DNA of 64,000 nucleotides from Methanosarcina mazei S-6. GTDB lineage: Archaea; Halobacteriota; Methanosarcinia; Methanosarcinales; Methanosarcinaceae. The notes below the pieces were generated by a model. That model ran no database searches. It had not been told where the DNA came from and saw only the letters and a program-made list of their open reading frames with translations. Position numbers and translations under genes: made by a program. Shown here piece by piece: positions 18,669-27,254 of this stretch; position 1 is the stretch's first letter, and the number at the start of each line of letters is the position of its first letter. The stretch lies in NCBI RefSeq assembly GCF_000970205.1, contig NZ_CP009512.1, positions 2,728,001 through 2,792,000 of the forward strand, in the 5' to 3' direction.

Positions 18669-18915
18669 TCTTAGCCTATTCTGCAGGTCGCAGAGAGGGT
18701 AATTCTTCGCTCAAAAATAGGGTCAAAAACAATCTGTTTGGACTTTTTCATTTTTTCCGAGATTTATTCCCTTTAATCCCATATATCTGAAGCATTATCG
18801 TAAAAAAATATAGGCTGGACTATAATAGGCACCATTGTTTAAAAACTATCTGATGTATTCCCGCTTTTTGTAAAGTTCAGATCCTGAGATTAAGATTAGA
18901 CTCATCAAATATATA

Positions 18916-18989
18916 GAGAGTTTAAAAAACTGTATTAAGATTTAGAGATTTAAAAAACTGAATTAAGATTTAGAGAGTTTAAAAATAAA
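18916..18989 (+). repeat. Imperfect 28-29-bp tandem repeats upstream of the kinase operon
   Basis: Two full units (starting GAGAGTTTAAAAAACTG and GAGATTTAAAAAACTG, each ending AAGATTTA) and a partial third lie in the 680-bp gap between the kinase and the tRNA gene. The rest of this gap is AT-rich except for the GC-rich hairpin region at 19152-19215. Confidence 0.8.
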
Positions 18990-19151
18990 CCTGCTTTTCA
19001 AAACAGTATGAGAACTATTTAATGTTTTTTCTGTCAGGAAATGGTTAAAAGATAGAATAAGAAAAATAATAACAGAGTGAGTAAAATATAAAAAGTCCTG
19101 AAAAATTGGGTGAAATTTTTTAAAGGTATTTATAGATATTTTTAATATAGT

Positions 19152-19215
19152 GGCCAGGGGGAGCTTCAACTTTCCCTGGCCATCTGAGGGGGTTATTCTA
19201 GCGTGGGATGACCAC
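19152..19215 (+). ncRNA. Candidate structured RNA with strong GC-rich hairpin
   Basis: In an AT-rich spacer the plus strand has an abrupt GC-rich island. GGCCAGGGGGAG at 19152 pairs with CTTTCCCTGGCC ending at 19181 (12 bp including two G-U pairs, 6-nt loop). A second small stem, GTGG-GATGA-CCAC, follows at about 19203-19215. A TATA-like TATTTATAGATA at 19128-19138 lies about 24 bp before the first stem, fitting transcription starting there, and T-rich sequence follows. It could instead be a terminator or an unknown regulatory element. A minus-strand frame across it has no supporting features. Confidence 0.4.
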
Positions 19216-19349
19216 ACTAATATTTAAAAAGAGTTATTTGTATTTAATTCTTTGCTATTTTTAGACAGTTATAAAATTGATACAATCATGGGTAAGCACA
19301 ATGAGAACAAAAATAGGAAAAAACAGACTAATTTTTATAAATTTGTTAG

Positions 19350-19421
19350 TGGACTCGGCGGGATTTGAACCCGCGGCCTTTACGTTGCGAACGTAACGAT
19401 CTTCCCCTGATCTACGAGCCC
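19350..19421 (-). tRNA. tRNA-Ala (anticodon CGC)
   Basis: The minus strand folds as a 72-nt tRNA: acceptor GGGCUCG pairs with CGAGUCC and includes the G3-U70 pair that identifies alanine tRNAs. The anticodon stem UUACG/CGUAA encloses loop UUCGCAA with anticodon CGC. The T arm GCGGGUUCAAAUCCCGC is intact. The 3' CCA is not encoded. No intron is present. Confidence 0.96.
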
Positions 19422-19485
19422 TTTTACGAAAAAGAGAAAGGTGAAAAAAGTTTTCCGGAAATGTTATCCGGCTCTTTTTTCCTTC

Positions 19486-19755
19486 TCAGATGCGGTAGGC
19501 TTCCAGGACCTGGACATTCTCTACGCCGGAAACTTTTGCAAAAGCTTCTTCTGCAGGTTCAGTCCCGCCTTCCTCGTCATTAACAATCAGCGTAACAATC
19601 AGAGCCTTTAATCCAAAGGCTATAGGCTCTTCAACTATGTCACCGTGAAGCTGTGCTCCTGCCGGAATTACATTTTTGAGATTTTCCTTCAGCCCTACAA
19701 GGTCGGTGTCAACGCTTTCTGGCATGATTTTTAATTTTGCTGCAACATCACCCAT
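19486..19755 (-). CDS. ef1B: Translation elongation factor 1-beta (aEF1B)
   Basis: aEF1B is the nucleotide exchange factor for archaeal EF-1alpha. The 89-aa protein has the expected single alpha-beta sandwich: MGDVAAKLKIMPESVDTDL at the start, the loop IAFGLKALIVTLIVNDEEGG, and the C-terminal VENVQVLEAYRI. The length is exactly that of the family. It follows the zinc-ribbon gene by 93 bp on the same strand; I recall this pairing as common in archaea. Confidence 0.93.
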   Translation of the reverse strand: MGDVAAKLKIMPESVDTDLVGLKENLKNVIPAGAQLHGDIVEEPIAFGLKALIVTLIVNDEEGGTEPAEEAFAKVSGVENVQVLEAYRI

Positions 19756-19848
19756 TTCAATTCCTCATATAGTGTATATTATCCTGCAAACCAGTTTCAA
19801 TCTGCGTTTAAAATTTGTGTCTGGATCTTTCTGGCGTTCTGCCCGAAA

Positions 19849-20034
<186 letters not shown>

Positions 20035-20208
20035 TTATTTCTTATAGGAAACTGCAATGAATTAACCGGTGAATCAGGCACCTGACCAGGCTTCAGTAAC
20101 CTGCTTTTTTTGGCACCCGTATTAACATCAACAAATCTGATGAACTGAATGTAATGATGCTTTTTGGACGCGGTTTGCTTCTCTCCCTAGTCATATACGA
20201 TATACAAT

Positions 20209-20901
20209 TTAAATATTCCCCTTTACCGCCGTACAGGTCACAGGCTTTCCATACACCGCCTGAATTACTCTTTCAGGGAATTTTCCATTTACAATTATGC
20301 ATTCCATTTTGTTTTTTTGAAGGAAGCCGGGAAGCGCAGAGTCAATGCAGCTTTCGAAGTCTCCTGCAAGATCCGGTGTAAAAATTTCCCGGATCAATTT
20401 TCCTTTCCAGAACATCCCGTCAACATCTGTAGCCTTAATAAAAACGGCTCCTGTTTGCCTTGCAACCCAGGCAGCAATCGTGTCCGAGGTTACTTCCCAT
20501 GAATGTGGAAGAGGGTCTTCTGCCTTGAGGAGCCTGTAAGGAAAAAGAATTGAAACTCCCTGAAGCAGCTCTTTTATTGAATCCGTGCCTTTTACACGGC
20601 TTTTGTCCTGCAGATAACAGGCATACTGCTCCATTCCAAGTATAGCCATCCAGTGAGACGCATCTTCTCCGAGCCCGAACATCTCATCAGCTTCTCTTAC
20701 GGCGTCAGCAAATACCCCTCCTCCCGGCACTATAAGGATGGAAAAGGGCATTTTCCCCGGAACCACCCCACCCGGAGGAGCATCCTTGATACCTGAACCG
20801 AATTCTTTTACGAGCCTGTCCACAAGCTCAGGTGCCTCCCGGATCAGGCTCCCTCCTATTTTGATGACAACTTTCACCGGTTTCATTGCGCTTTTATCCA
20901 T
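20209..20901 (-). CDS. mfnE: Methanofuran biosynthesis kinase MfnE
   Basis: MfnE is an amino-acid-kinase-fold enzyme that phosphorylates the aminomethylfuran phosphate to its diphosphate in methanofuran synthesis. The 230-aa protein shows the fold's nucleotide site VVIKIGGSLIRE at the N-terminus, IVPGGGVFADAVREAD, and the late motif VTSDTIAAWVARQTGAVFIKATDVDG. The identification is supported by the two upstream genes, which look like MfnF and MfnD. A run of short TTTACTCAC/CTTGCTATT repeats fills the 124-bp gap to mfnF. The start may be Met1 or Met6. Confidence 0.85.
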   Translation of the reverse strand: MDKSAMKPVKVVIKIGGSLIREAPELVDRLVKEFGSGIKDAPPGGVVPGKMPFSILIVPGGGVFADAVREADEMFGLGEDASHWMAILGMEQYACYLQDKSRVKGTDSIKELLQGVSILFPYRLLKAEDPLPHSWEVTSDTIAAWVARQTGAVFIKATDVDGMFWKGKLIREIFTPDLAGDFESCIDSALPGFLQKNKMECIIVNGKFPERVIQAVYGKPVTCTAVKGNI

Positions 20902-20935
20902 TGAAATCTTTTACTGGCAATTCTGGATCTACTTA

Positions 20936-21038
20936 CTGTTTACTAGCTTCACTTGCTATTCACTCATTTTTTACTTGCTATTGACTCATTATTTACTCAC
21001 TTTTTACTTGCTATTCACTTACTATTTACTCACTATAT
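20936..21038. repeat. Degenerate short repeats between mfnF and mfnE
   Basis: The gap is composed of variants of ACTTGCTATTCACTCATTTT and TTTACTCACT. It lies inside the presumed mfnDFE transcription unit and, on the minus strand, would be transcribed. Confidence 0.7.
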
Positions 21039-22009
21039 TTATCCAGCAAACGAGCGGCAGCATATGCCGGAAATACCTTAGAGATCTCTTCTCCCCAGCG
21101 CCCGGCAACCGAAATGCATTCAAACCCAAGTCTCTCTGCGGCTTCAGATATCAAAAATTCCCCAAGGCCTGCTGCTGCAATTTTCTCAAGCCTGTTCCTT
21201 TCCGCAACTTCAGAAATAGCTTCAGTAAGGGCAGAAACCTGTTTTTCCTTTACCTGCTCTGCGATCTCGTATACCTCTGTCTCCCCTACTTCTGAAAGAT
21301 CTGCACATACCAGCCTTGCAATCCTGCGCATGGCTTCGATTTTGCTTCTTCCGACTCCGTCAGCAGTTTCACATGTATATTTATCTTCATTGATCTCCCC
21401 GAGAATCAGATAAGCATCTGCTGTCGTTGCAAAGAGCTCGGAAGACGTCCTGCATATGCCTTTTTCAAGCTTTACCTTCTCAAGAAGTGCGGCAAGGTTT
21501 GTCCTTAACGTGCCTGCATATACAAGTTCACTCCTGAGAAGTCTTTCAAAGTCGGTGTGCCCTGCCCTGTGCTCCCCCGATATAACAGGAATAATATCAC
21601 TTGTTGTACTGCCAACATCGACAAAAATACAGTCTCCAATCTCCTCCCCTATCAACCTGGCTGAAGCTGCCCAGTTTGCAGCAGCAAGATCTCTCAGGGG
21701 ATCGTTTTCTTTCCGGAACCTTCCCTGACTGTTTATGTATGAAACTTTCCCGGAGCCAAAAGCAGAATCAACGTTTTCTTTTATGAAGCGGATGCCCTGT
21801 TCTTTGTCTTCAAAGCAATCGGCAAGTTCTCCTGTCATGACAACAGCGACATTTTCAGGTTTCAGCCTTTGCGAGATCTCTTTCAGGACTTCTGGAAGCA
21901 TGGTGTTTTTCCAGAGCGGCAGGTAATGAAGCTCTACAATAGTCCCGTCCGAGGAAGCAAGTTTTGTGTTTGCCCCTCCAATGTCTATCCCTATGGTTTT
22001 TGAATTCAT
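21026..22009 (-). CDS. mfnF: Methanofuran biosynthesis enzyme MfnF
   Basis: MfnF joins the furan diphosphate made by MfnE to gamma-glutamyltyramine made by MfnD. The 327-aa protein belongs to the hydantoinase/acetate-kinase-like actin fold group: TIGIDIGGANTKLASSDG at the N-terminus, a second phosphate loop DCIFVDVGSTTSDIIPV at about 150, and AAAGLGEFLISEAAERLG near the end. This matches the proteins once called H4MPT-linked C1 transfer pathway protein. It sits between mfnD and mfnE on the same strand. Confidence 0.85.
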   Translation of the reverse strand: MNSKTIGIDIGGANTKLASSDGTIVELHYLPLWKNTMLPEVLKEISQRLKPENVAVVMTGELADCFEDKEQGIRFIKENVDSAFGSGKVSYINSQGRFRKENDPLRDLAAANWAASARLIGEEIGDCIFVDVGSTTSDIIPVISGEHRAGHTDFERLLRSELVYAGTLRTNLAALLEKVKLEKGICRTSSELFATTADAYLILGEINEDKYTCETADGVGRSKIEAMRRIARLVCADLSEVGETEVYEIAEQVKEKQVSALTEAISEVAERNRLEKIAAAGLGEFLISEAAERLGFECISVAGRWGEEISKVFPAYAAARLLDKYSE

Positions 22010-22090
22010 TTCAATTCCTTTCCGTGTTTTTTCAGGTATGTAATTTTCCGGATATTCAGCATTTGCCTGAAGGTTTGCGTTTTATGGCTC

Positions 22091-23047
22091 TCAATTCTTT
22101 CCAAAAAGTTCGCCAAGCATATCTTTGGAAAAGTGATATTCTCCCTCGACCCTCACGGAATCAGGGAGTGTTCCGAACCTGTTAGTGAGGAGAAGCTCAC
22201 CTATTTCCTCCCGCATGACCCTGCTAATCCCGAATATTGAAGCTGTGGGTCTTGGATTTACATCCACGACATAAGGGACTTCGGAAAGTACAATGTCCAC
22301 ACCCACATACCCGAAGCATCCCAGGCATTTTACTGCAGAGATCGCAGCCTCGTAGAGTTCGTCTCTTCTGGGGGTTTCATACGGGGTAAGGCTGCCGTTG
22401 TATTTGATGCCCGAAACTTCGATATTCTCCGGATTTATTCCATCTTTTTGCTCATTAAACTCGATGAACTGGCGGTTTACTGTAAGTAGGAGCGGCTTAT
22501 TTCCTGCAATAAGGCTTACGCTCAGATGTTCTCCTTCGATGTATTCGCTTGCAATAAATTCTCCGGTATTTTCAAAACCTGAGACCAGATATGTTGCTTC
22601 TGCCCCGCATCCGAACCTTGGCTTTATGACGTATTTCTTACCTTCCTCTGCTTCCCGCACAATTTCAGGAGCATTAATTCCAGCTGTTTTCAGGATCTCA
22701 GTGCACCGGAGTTTATCTGCACAGCGGGCTGCAGCTTCAGGTGAGCAACCTAGGTTAGCGGTGTTCTCTGCAAGAATCCTGTTCAACTCGGGAAGCATCC
22801 CGTCAGGAGCGATGAGTAAACCGGCATCGCAGTTCTTTGCTTCCCGCTCAATTACCTGCACGAAACTGTCAGCTGTTGACTTCAGTGCTGTGCCTGAACC
22901 TATTTCCGTTCCCGCAGAAGGATAACATACCTCATGCCCAACACGGACAAAGCTTTCTGCAAGCGTTTTCAACATAGCCGCTCCCTCGGGAATAAGGGAC
23001 TTTTCAATATCCGTACCTACAGCGAATTCTCCAATCAGGATCTTCAT
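22091..23047 (-). CDS. mfnD: Tyramine-L-glutamate ligase MfnD
   Basis: MfnD is an ATP-grasp ligase that makes gamma-glutamyltyramine, the first glutamyl step of methanofuran. Features seen: a pre-ATP-grasp N-terminus (MKILIGEFAVGTD), KYVIKPRFGCGAEATYLVSG at about 165, ASEYIEGEHLSVSL, and the metal-binding end VGVDIVLSEVPYVVDVNPRP. I start at ATG 23047 (318 aa); ATG 23068 would add MTGFSFP. It is first in the probable mfnDFE unit, with gaps of 81 and 124 bp. Confidence 0.87.
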   Translation of the reverse strand: MKILIGEFAVGTDIEKSLIPEGAAMLKTLAESFVRVGHEVCYPSAGTEIGSGTALKSTADSFVQVIEREAKNCDAGLLIAPDGMLPELNRILAENTANLGCSPEAAARCADKLRCTEILKTAGINAPEIVREAEEGKKYVIKPRFGCGAEATYLVSGFENTGEFIASEYIEGEHLSVSLIAGNKPLLLTVNRQFIEFNEQKDGINPENIEVSGIKYNGSLTPYETPRRDELYEAAISAVKCLGCFGYVGVDIVLSEVPYVVDVNPRPTASIFGISRVMREEIGELLLTNRFGTLPDSVRVEGEYHFSKDMLGELFGKN

Positions 23048-23090
23048 CGGAAAAGAAAAACCGGTCATTTTATATTATTTTTTGTCTTGC

Positions 23091-23150
23091 CCGAGTCCCG
23101 TCTCGGGAGGACGGTGTCCTTTTCGCTCGCTTTGCTCGCTCAAGAGGACT
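23091..23150. other. GC-rich palindromic intergenic element upstream of mfnD
   Basis: CCCGAG-TCCCGT-CTCGGG can form a 6-bp stem and is followed by a GC-rich stretch (CGCTCGCTTTGCTCGCTC). The segment CCGTCTCGGGAGGA recurs exactly at 38107-38120. It lies in the 600-bp gap between mfnD and the divergent membrane-protein gene. Confidence 0.4.
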
Positions 23151-23417
23151 AATTTAGACGTTGTAGAGTGAATTAGGCTTAAAAGGACTGATCTAAAATT
23201 AACATTAATGAGGTGCTCTTAAAGAGGCTGCTCAATTTACTTTTACTTTGTTCGACTATTTTGCTCAACTTCGTTCTTATTTTGAGGAGTAGGACCTGGC
23301 AAGGTGTTGGGGAGTTCGATATCGTGTGGAATTAAAGGGTCTTTTTCGGGCAGAAGAAAAAATTTGTTTCTTTTGGTGGGATGTCGGACTGGCAGACTGG
23401 ATTTTTTAAGATTCAAA

Positions 23418-23470
23418 TTAAAGATCAAAACGGATTTAAAGATCAAAACGGATTTAAAGATCAAAACAGA
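23418..23470 (+). repeat. Three 18-bp tandem repeats
   Basis: TTAAAGATCAAAACGGAT occurs twice exactly and a third time with an altered end. It is in the AT-rich gap before the membrane-protein gene. Small frames across it are not believable genes. Confidence 0.9.
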
Positions 23471-23599
23471 TGTCATTGATAATATTTTTCTGATAAAATA
23501 GAACAGGATAGTATAATTGAAAGCCAGGAAAAAGAACTTATAAGGGAGTAGGAAGGAAAAAAGAAAGATAGGAAGCTGATCTGGAGATTTAAGTAAAAG

Positions 23600-23610
23600 T
23601 TTATATAATT
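23600..23610 (+). promoter_or_regulatory. Candidate TATA box for the membrane-protein gene
   Basis: TTTATATAATT lies 43-53 bp upstream of GTG 23653, a spacing that gives a leader of about 25 nt. It is the clearest TATA match in the spacer. Confidence 0.45.
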
Positions 23611-23652
23611 TATATAGTTTATAGCTTAAAAAATAAACACATAATATTAACG

Positions 23653-24096
23653 GTGGCTGGTAAAATTAACAGCAGAAACCCAAATTCTCAGTCTTTGTTT
23701 GAAAATCCTTTTGTAAGGACCCTTACTATTGCGGCTCTTATGGGTATATTCCTGGTTGACATGGGGCTCGGGTTATTTGAGATATTCTCTTCGAGATCAA
23801 GCCCTCTGCCTACTGCGTTTGTGCTTATGATTTTCGCCGTAATGTTTATCGGTGGAATGGTTTTTTATGAGAAACAGGGGCTTAATACCGTGAGTTCTCT
23901 TGTGGCAGGAGCATTTGCAGGTTTCGGGCTTTCCTTTGTGTTTGTCACTCTCGTGGGAGGCGTTCAATTTGCCCTGGGAGGAGGCATTTCAGTTCTCGGA
24001 TGGGAGCAGGTTATCTCGGCAGTTGCGGCCTGCATGATTGCAGGTATAATAATGATTAAAGTACTATCTCATAAACTTGAGAACCACTTTTACTGA
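23653..24096 (+). CDS. Four-helix membrane protein of unknown function
   Basis: The 147-aa protein has a polar N-terminus of about 20 residues and four hydrophobic segments: around 25-45, 52-72, 80-102 and 118-137. These are typical membrane spans with Gly and Phe. No catalytic or transport motif is recognised. The start is GTG 23653, 45 bp or so after a TATA-like element. It lies upstream of grpE on the same strand, but a separate TATA-like element precedes grpE, so cotranscription is uncertain. Confidence 0.65.
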   Translation: MAGKINSRNPNSQSLFENPFVRTLTIAALMGIFLVDMGLGLFEIFSSRSSPLPTAFVLMIFAVMFIGGMVFYEKQGLNTVSSLVAGAFAGFGLSFVFVTLVGGVQFALGGGISVLGWEQVISAVAACMIAGIIMIKVLSHKLENHFY

Positions 24097-24223
24097 TTTT
24101 TCTTTTTTCCTTCTGTCTAAAGGATAAATGCCGTACAAATCATAGAAAACTATTTATAGAATTACAAACAATCACAGATCAGGACGAGCGAAACAGTTAG
24201 AATAATTTTATGGGGATTGATAA

Positions 24224-24853
24224 ATGAAAAAATCCAGGAAAAAGGAAAACATGGATTCTAAAGAAAGAAACCAGAAAGAGGCTGAACGTTCCGAAGCCCG
24301 AAATTCCGAATCTCCGGCTGAAAAAGCCGGTGAGACAAAAGTAAGTCCTGAAAATGAACCTTCAAGTCCCGAAGCTGAAAAAAACCCGGAAGAGGCATGC
24401 AGGGAAGAAAACGAAATTCTCAAAGACCAGCTTTTCCGGCTTGCAGCGGATTTTGATAACTTCAGAAAACGGACCGCCCGTCAGATGGAAGAAAACCGGA
24501 AATCTGTGCTTGAACAGGTGCTCCTTGACTTTGTCGAAGTAACGGATAACTTTGACCGCGCCATTAAATCTGCAAGGACTGCAGAAGACATGGGCCCAAT
24601 TGTAAGTGGAATTGAACAGCTTTCGAAGCAGTTTTTCTCTATCCTCGAAAAGTACGGGCTTGAGAGAGTAAAATGCGAAAAAGCAGGCGAGTTTGACCCT
24701 CACAGACACGAAGCTATCCATCACATAGAAACCTCCGAAGTTCCGGATAACACTATTGTTGAGATTTATAAAGAGGGATATGCTTTGAACGAGAAGGTCG
24801 TCAGGCCAGCCCTGGTTTCAGTAGCAAGGAGCCCTGAAGAGGCAGAGAAGTAA
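24224..24853 (+). CDS. grpE: Nucleotide exchange factor GrpE
   Basis: GrpE releases ADP from DnaK. The 209-aa protein has a long acidic, low-complexity N-terminus (to about 65), a coiled-coil helix (ENEILKDQLFRLAADFDNFR) and the conserved C-terminal beta domain with HEAIHHIETSEVPDNTIVEI, YKEGYALNEKVVRPALV. A second in-frame ATG at 24251 is possible. It starts a grpE-dnaK-dnaJ group, although the 430-bp gap with repeats before dnaK suggests separate promoters. A TATA-like TATTTATAGA lies at 24151-24160. Confidence 0.93.
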   Translation: MKKSRKKENMDSKERNQKEAERSEARNSESPAEKAGETKVSPENEPSSPEAEKNPEEACREENEILKDQLFRLAADFDNFRKRTARQMEENRKSVLEQVLLDFVEVTDNFDRAIKSARTAEDMGPIVSGIEQLSKQFFSILEKYGLERVKCEKAGEFDPHRHEAIHHIETSEVPDNTIVEIYKEGYALNEKVVRPALVSVARSPEEAEK

Positions 24854-24901
24854 ATCCTGTTACAATATAAGACTTTATTTAATAACCTGAAACAGGGATT
24901 T
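24852..24901 (+). terminator. Inverted repeat after grpE
   Basis: AAATCCTGTT immediately at the stop codon pairs with AACAGGGATTT at 24891-24901 across a 29-nt AT-rich loop. The arms resemble those of the hairpin after pspAA. It may end or slow grpE transcription. Confidence 0.4.
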
Positions 24902-25020
24902 ATCAAGAATCAATCATTAATCTTCCATGCCAGATAATTTGGCAAACTCAAACTAAGTAAGTCATTGAATCAAACTGAGAATTCACCGAATCATTACTGA
25001 ATTTGTTAAATTAACCGAAT

Positions 25021-25140
25021 TAATGGAAATAACCGGCTAAACCAAAGAATTGATGGAAATAACCGGCTAAACCAAAGAATTGATGGAAATAACCGGCTAA
25101 ACCAAAGAATTGATGGAAATAACCGGCTAAACCAAAGAAT
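25021..25140 (+). repeat. Four 30-bp tandem repeats between grpE and dnaK
   Basis: The 30-bp unit, whose core is GGAAATAACCGGCTAAACCA, is repeated four times with a single base difference in the first copy (TAAT for TGAT at its start). Degenerate related sequence continues to the left. The rest of the 431-bp gap is AT-rich. Confidence 0.95.
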
Positions 25141-25284
25141 TAATGGTCTGCTTAAGTAAACCTGTCAGGTATCTTTACCGATCATCTGGCTGGAAATTAA
25201 ACTTTAATTAATCTATAACTACAATTTACAAACCTATCAGATAACTAAGTATAATTTAATTGATATTAACTATGAGGATATAAC

Positions 25285-27144
25285 ATGGCAAAGATACTGG
25301 GTATTGACCTTGGTACTACCAACTCATGTGTGGCAGTAATGGAAGGCGGGGAAGCTGTCGTTATCCCTAATGCCGAAGGCAGCAGGACAACTCCTTCAGT
25401 TGTGGGGTTCTCCAAGAAAGGTGAGAAACTTGTGGGTCAGGTCGCAAAGCGGCAGGCCATTTCGAACCCGGATAATACTGTATATTCCATAAAAAGGCAC
25501 ATGGGAGAAGCCAATTACAAAGTCACGCTTAACGGAAAAGATTATACCCCGCAGGAAATTTCCGCGATGATCCTCCAGAAGCTGAAAGCAGATGCTGAAG
25601 CTTATCTCGGAGAGACAATCAAACAGGCTGTCATTACGGTCCCTGCTTACTTCAACGATTCTCAGAGGCAGGCTACAAAAGACGCAGGAGCAATTGCAGG
25701 GCTTGAAGTCCTCAGAATTATAAACGAGCCTACAGCTGCATCTCTTGCTTACGGCCTCGATAAAGGAGACATAGACCAGAAGATTCTTGTCTACGACCTT
25801 GGAGGCGGAACCTTCGATGTATCCATCCTGGAACTGGGAGGCGGGGTCTTTGAGGTGAAGTCCACAAGTGGAGACACCCACCTCGGAGGAGACGACTTCG
25901 ACCAGCGCGTTATCGATTACCTGCTTGCAGAATTTAAGAAATCGGAAGGAATCGACCTCTCCAAAGACAAGGCAGTACTCCAGCGCCTTAAAGATGCTGC
26001 TGAAAAAGCCAAAATCGAGCTTTCCGGAGTCGCAAACACAAACATCAACCTCCCCTTCCTGACAGTTGGCACTGACGGGGAACCAAAACACATGGACATC
26101 GACCTTACCAGAGCCCAGTTCCAGAAAATGACTGAGGACCTCCTGGAAAAGACCCTCGTATCCATGCGCCGTGCACTCAGCGATGCAAAGCTTACACCAA
26201 ACGACCTTGACAAAGTAATCCTTGTCGGAGGCGCAACAAGGATGCCTGCAGTGGTCGAACTTGTGGAAAACTTCACAGGAAAGAAGCCCTACAAGAACAT
26301 CAACCCTGACGAGGCAGTTGCAATAGGTGCAGCAATTCAGGCAGGAGTCCTGGGCGGAGAGGTAAAAGATGTCCTTCTGCTCGATGTCACTCCCCTTACC
26401 CTGGGTATCGAGACCCTTGGAGGCATTGCAACTCCGTTAATCCAGAGAAACACCACCATTCCGACCAAAAAGAGCCAGATTTTCTCAACTGCCGCTGACA
26501 ACCAGCCCTCAGTCGAGATCCACGTCCTTCAGGGAGAGCGTGGAATTGCTTCCGAAAACAAGACTCTTGGAAGGTTTATTCTTGACGGCATACCCCCGGC
26601 TCCAAGAGGTATCCCGCAGATTGAGGTTACTTTCGATATCGACGCAAACGGCATTCTGCACGTAAGCGCAAAGGACTTAGGCACAGGCAAGCAGCAGTCC
26701 ATCTCCATCCAGAAACCCGGCGGACTTTCCGATGACGAAATCGAGCGCATGGTCAAGGACGCAGAAATGCATGCCGAAGAAGACAGGAAGCGGAAAGAGG
26801 AAGTCGAGATAAGGAACAATGCCGAGGCTCTTATCAATGCCGCAGAAAAAACTATTAAGGAAGCAGGAGACCTCGCAACCGAGGACCAGAAGTCAAAAGT
26901 CAATGCCGCAATTGAAGACCTGAAGAAAGCCCTTGAAGGCAAGGACGCAGAAGATATTAAAGCAAAAACCGAGGCCCTTCAGGAATCCGTATACCCGATC
27001 TCCACAGCCATGTACCAGAAAGCCCAGCAGGCCCAGCAGGCTGCAGGAGGAGAAGGTGGAGCAGCCGGCACTGATGCAAGAGGCCCGGATGAAACCGTTG
27101 TTGACGCTGACTACGAAGTAGTTGACGACGAAAAGCGTAAGTAA
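25285..27144 (+). CDS. dnaK: Molecular chaperone DnaK (Hsp70)
   Basis: The 619-aa protein is a full-length Hsp70. The ATPase domain (1 to about 365) shows [36 protein letters not shown] and [10 protein letters not shown]. The linker is [19 protein letters not shown]. The substrate domain ends in a helical lid and a Gly/Ala/Gln-rich tail with [15 protein letters not shown]. It has GAGGATATAAC as ribosome site. DnaK in archaea came from bacteria, and the sequence looks bacterial, as expected. It lies between grpE and dnaJ. Confidence 0.97.
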   Translation: MAKILGIDLGTTNSCVAVMEGGEAVVIPNAEGSRTTPSVVGFSKKGEKLVGQVAKRQAISNPDNTVYSIKRHMGEANYKVTLNGKDYTPQEISAMILQKLKADAEAYLGETIKQAVITVPAYFNDSQRQATKDAGAIAGLEVLRIINEPTAASLAYGLDKGDIDQKILVYDLGGGTFDVSILELGGGVFEVKSTSGDTHLGGDDFDQRVIDYLLAEFKKSEGIDLSKDKAVLQRLKDAAEKAKIELSGVANTNINLPFLTVGTDGEPKHMDIDLTRAQFQKMTEDLLEKTLVSMRRALSDAKLTPNDLDKVILVGGATRMPAVVELVENFTGKKPYKNINPDEAVAIGAAIQAGVLGGEVKDVLLLDVTPLTLGIETLGGIATPLIQRNTTIPTKKSQIFSTAADNQPSVEIHVLQGERGIASENKTLGRFILDGIPPAPRGIPQIEVTFDIDANGILHVSAKDLGTGKQQSISIQKPGGLSDDEIERMVKDAEMHAEEDRKRKEEVEIRNNAEALINAAEKTIKEAGDLATEDQKSKVNAAIEDLKKALEGKDAEDIKAKTEALQESVYPISTAMYQKAQQAQQAAGGEGGAAGTDARGPDETVVDADYEVVDDEKRK

Positions 27145-27173
27145 TTGAAGAAGAATTAGAGTACAGAAATAAA

Positions 27174-27237
27174 GCCTGGGAATTCTCAGGCATTGCCGGA
27201 AACCTGTTCACAGGTTCCGTCTCCTTTATTTTTTTAA
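27174..27237 (+). terminator. Double hairpin and T-run between dnaK and dnaJ
   Basis: GCCTGGGAATTCTCAGGC (27174-27191) is nearly palindromic. It is followed by GGAAACCTG-TTCA-CAGGTTCC and then a T-rich tract ending TTTATTTTTTT. This looks like a terminator or attenuator before dnaJ. Confidence 0.5.
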
Positions 27238-27254
27238 AACAACAGGGAATCCTG

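Noticed and set aside
18963-19217. 84-codon minus-strand frame over the hairpin region
   Set aside because: No ribosome site, spans repeats and the structured element, and has no recognisable motif.
25021-25140. Repeat array considered as CRISPR
   Set aside because: The units are contiguous, with no spacers of constant length, and no cas genes are near. The same applies to the other arrays.
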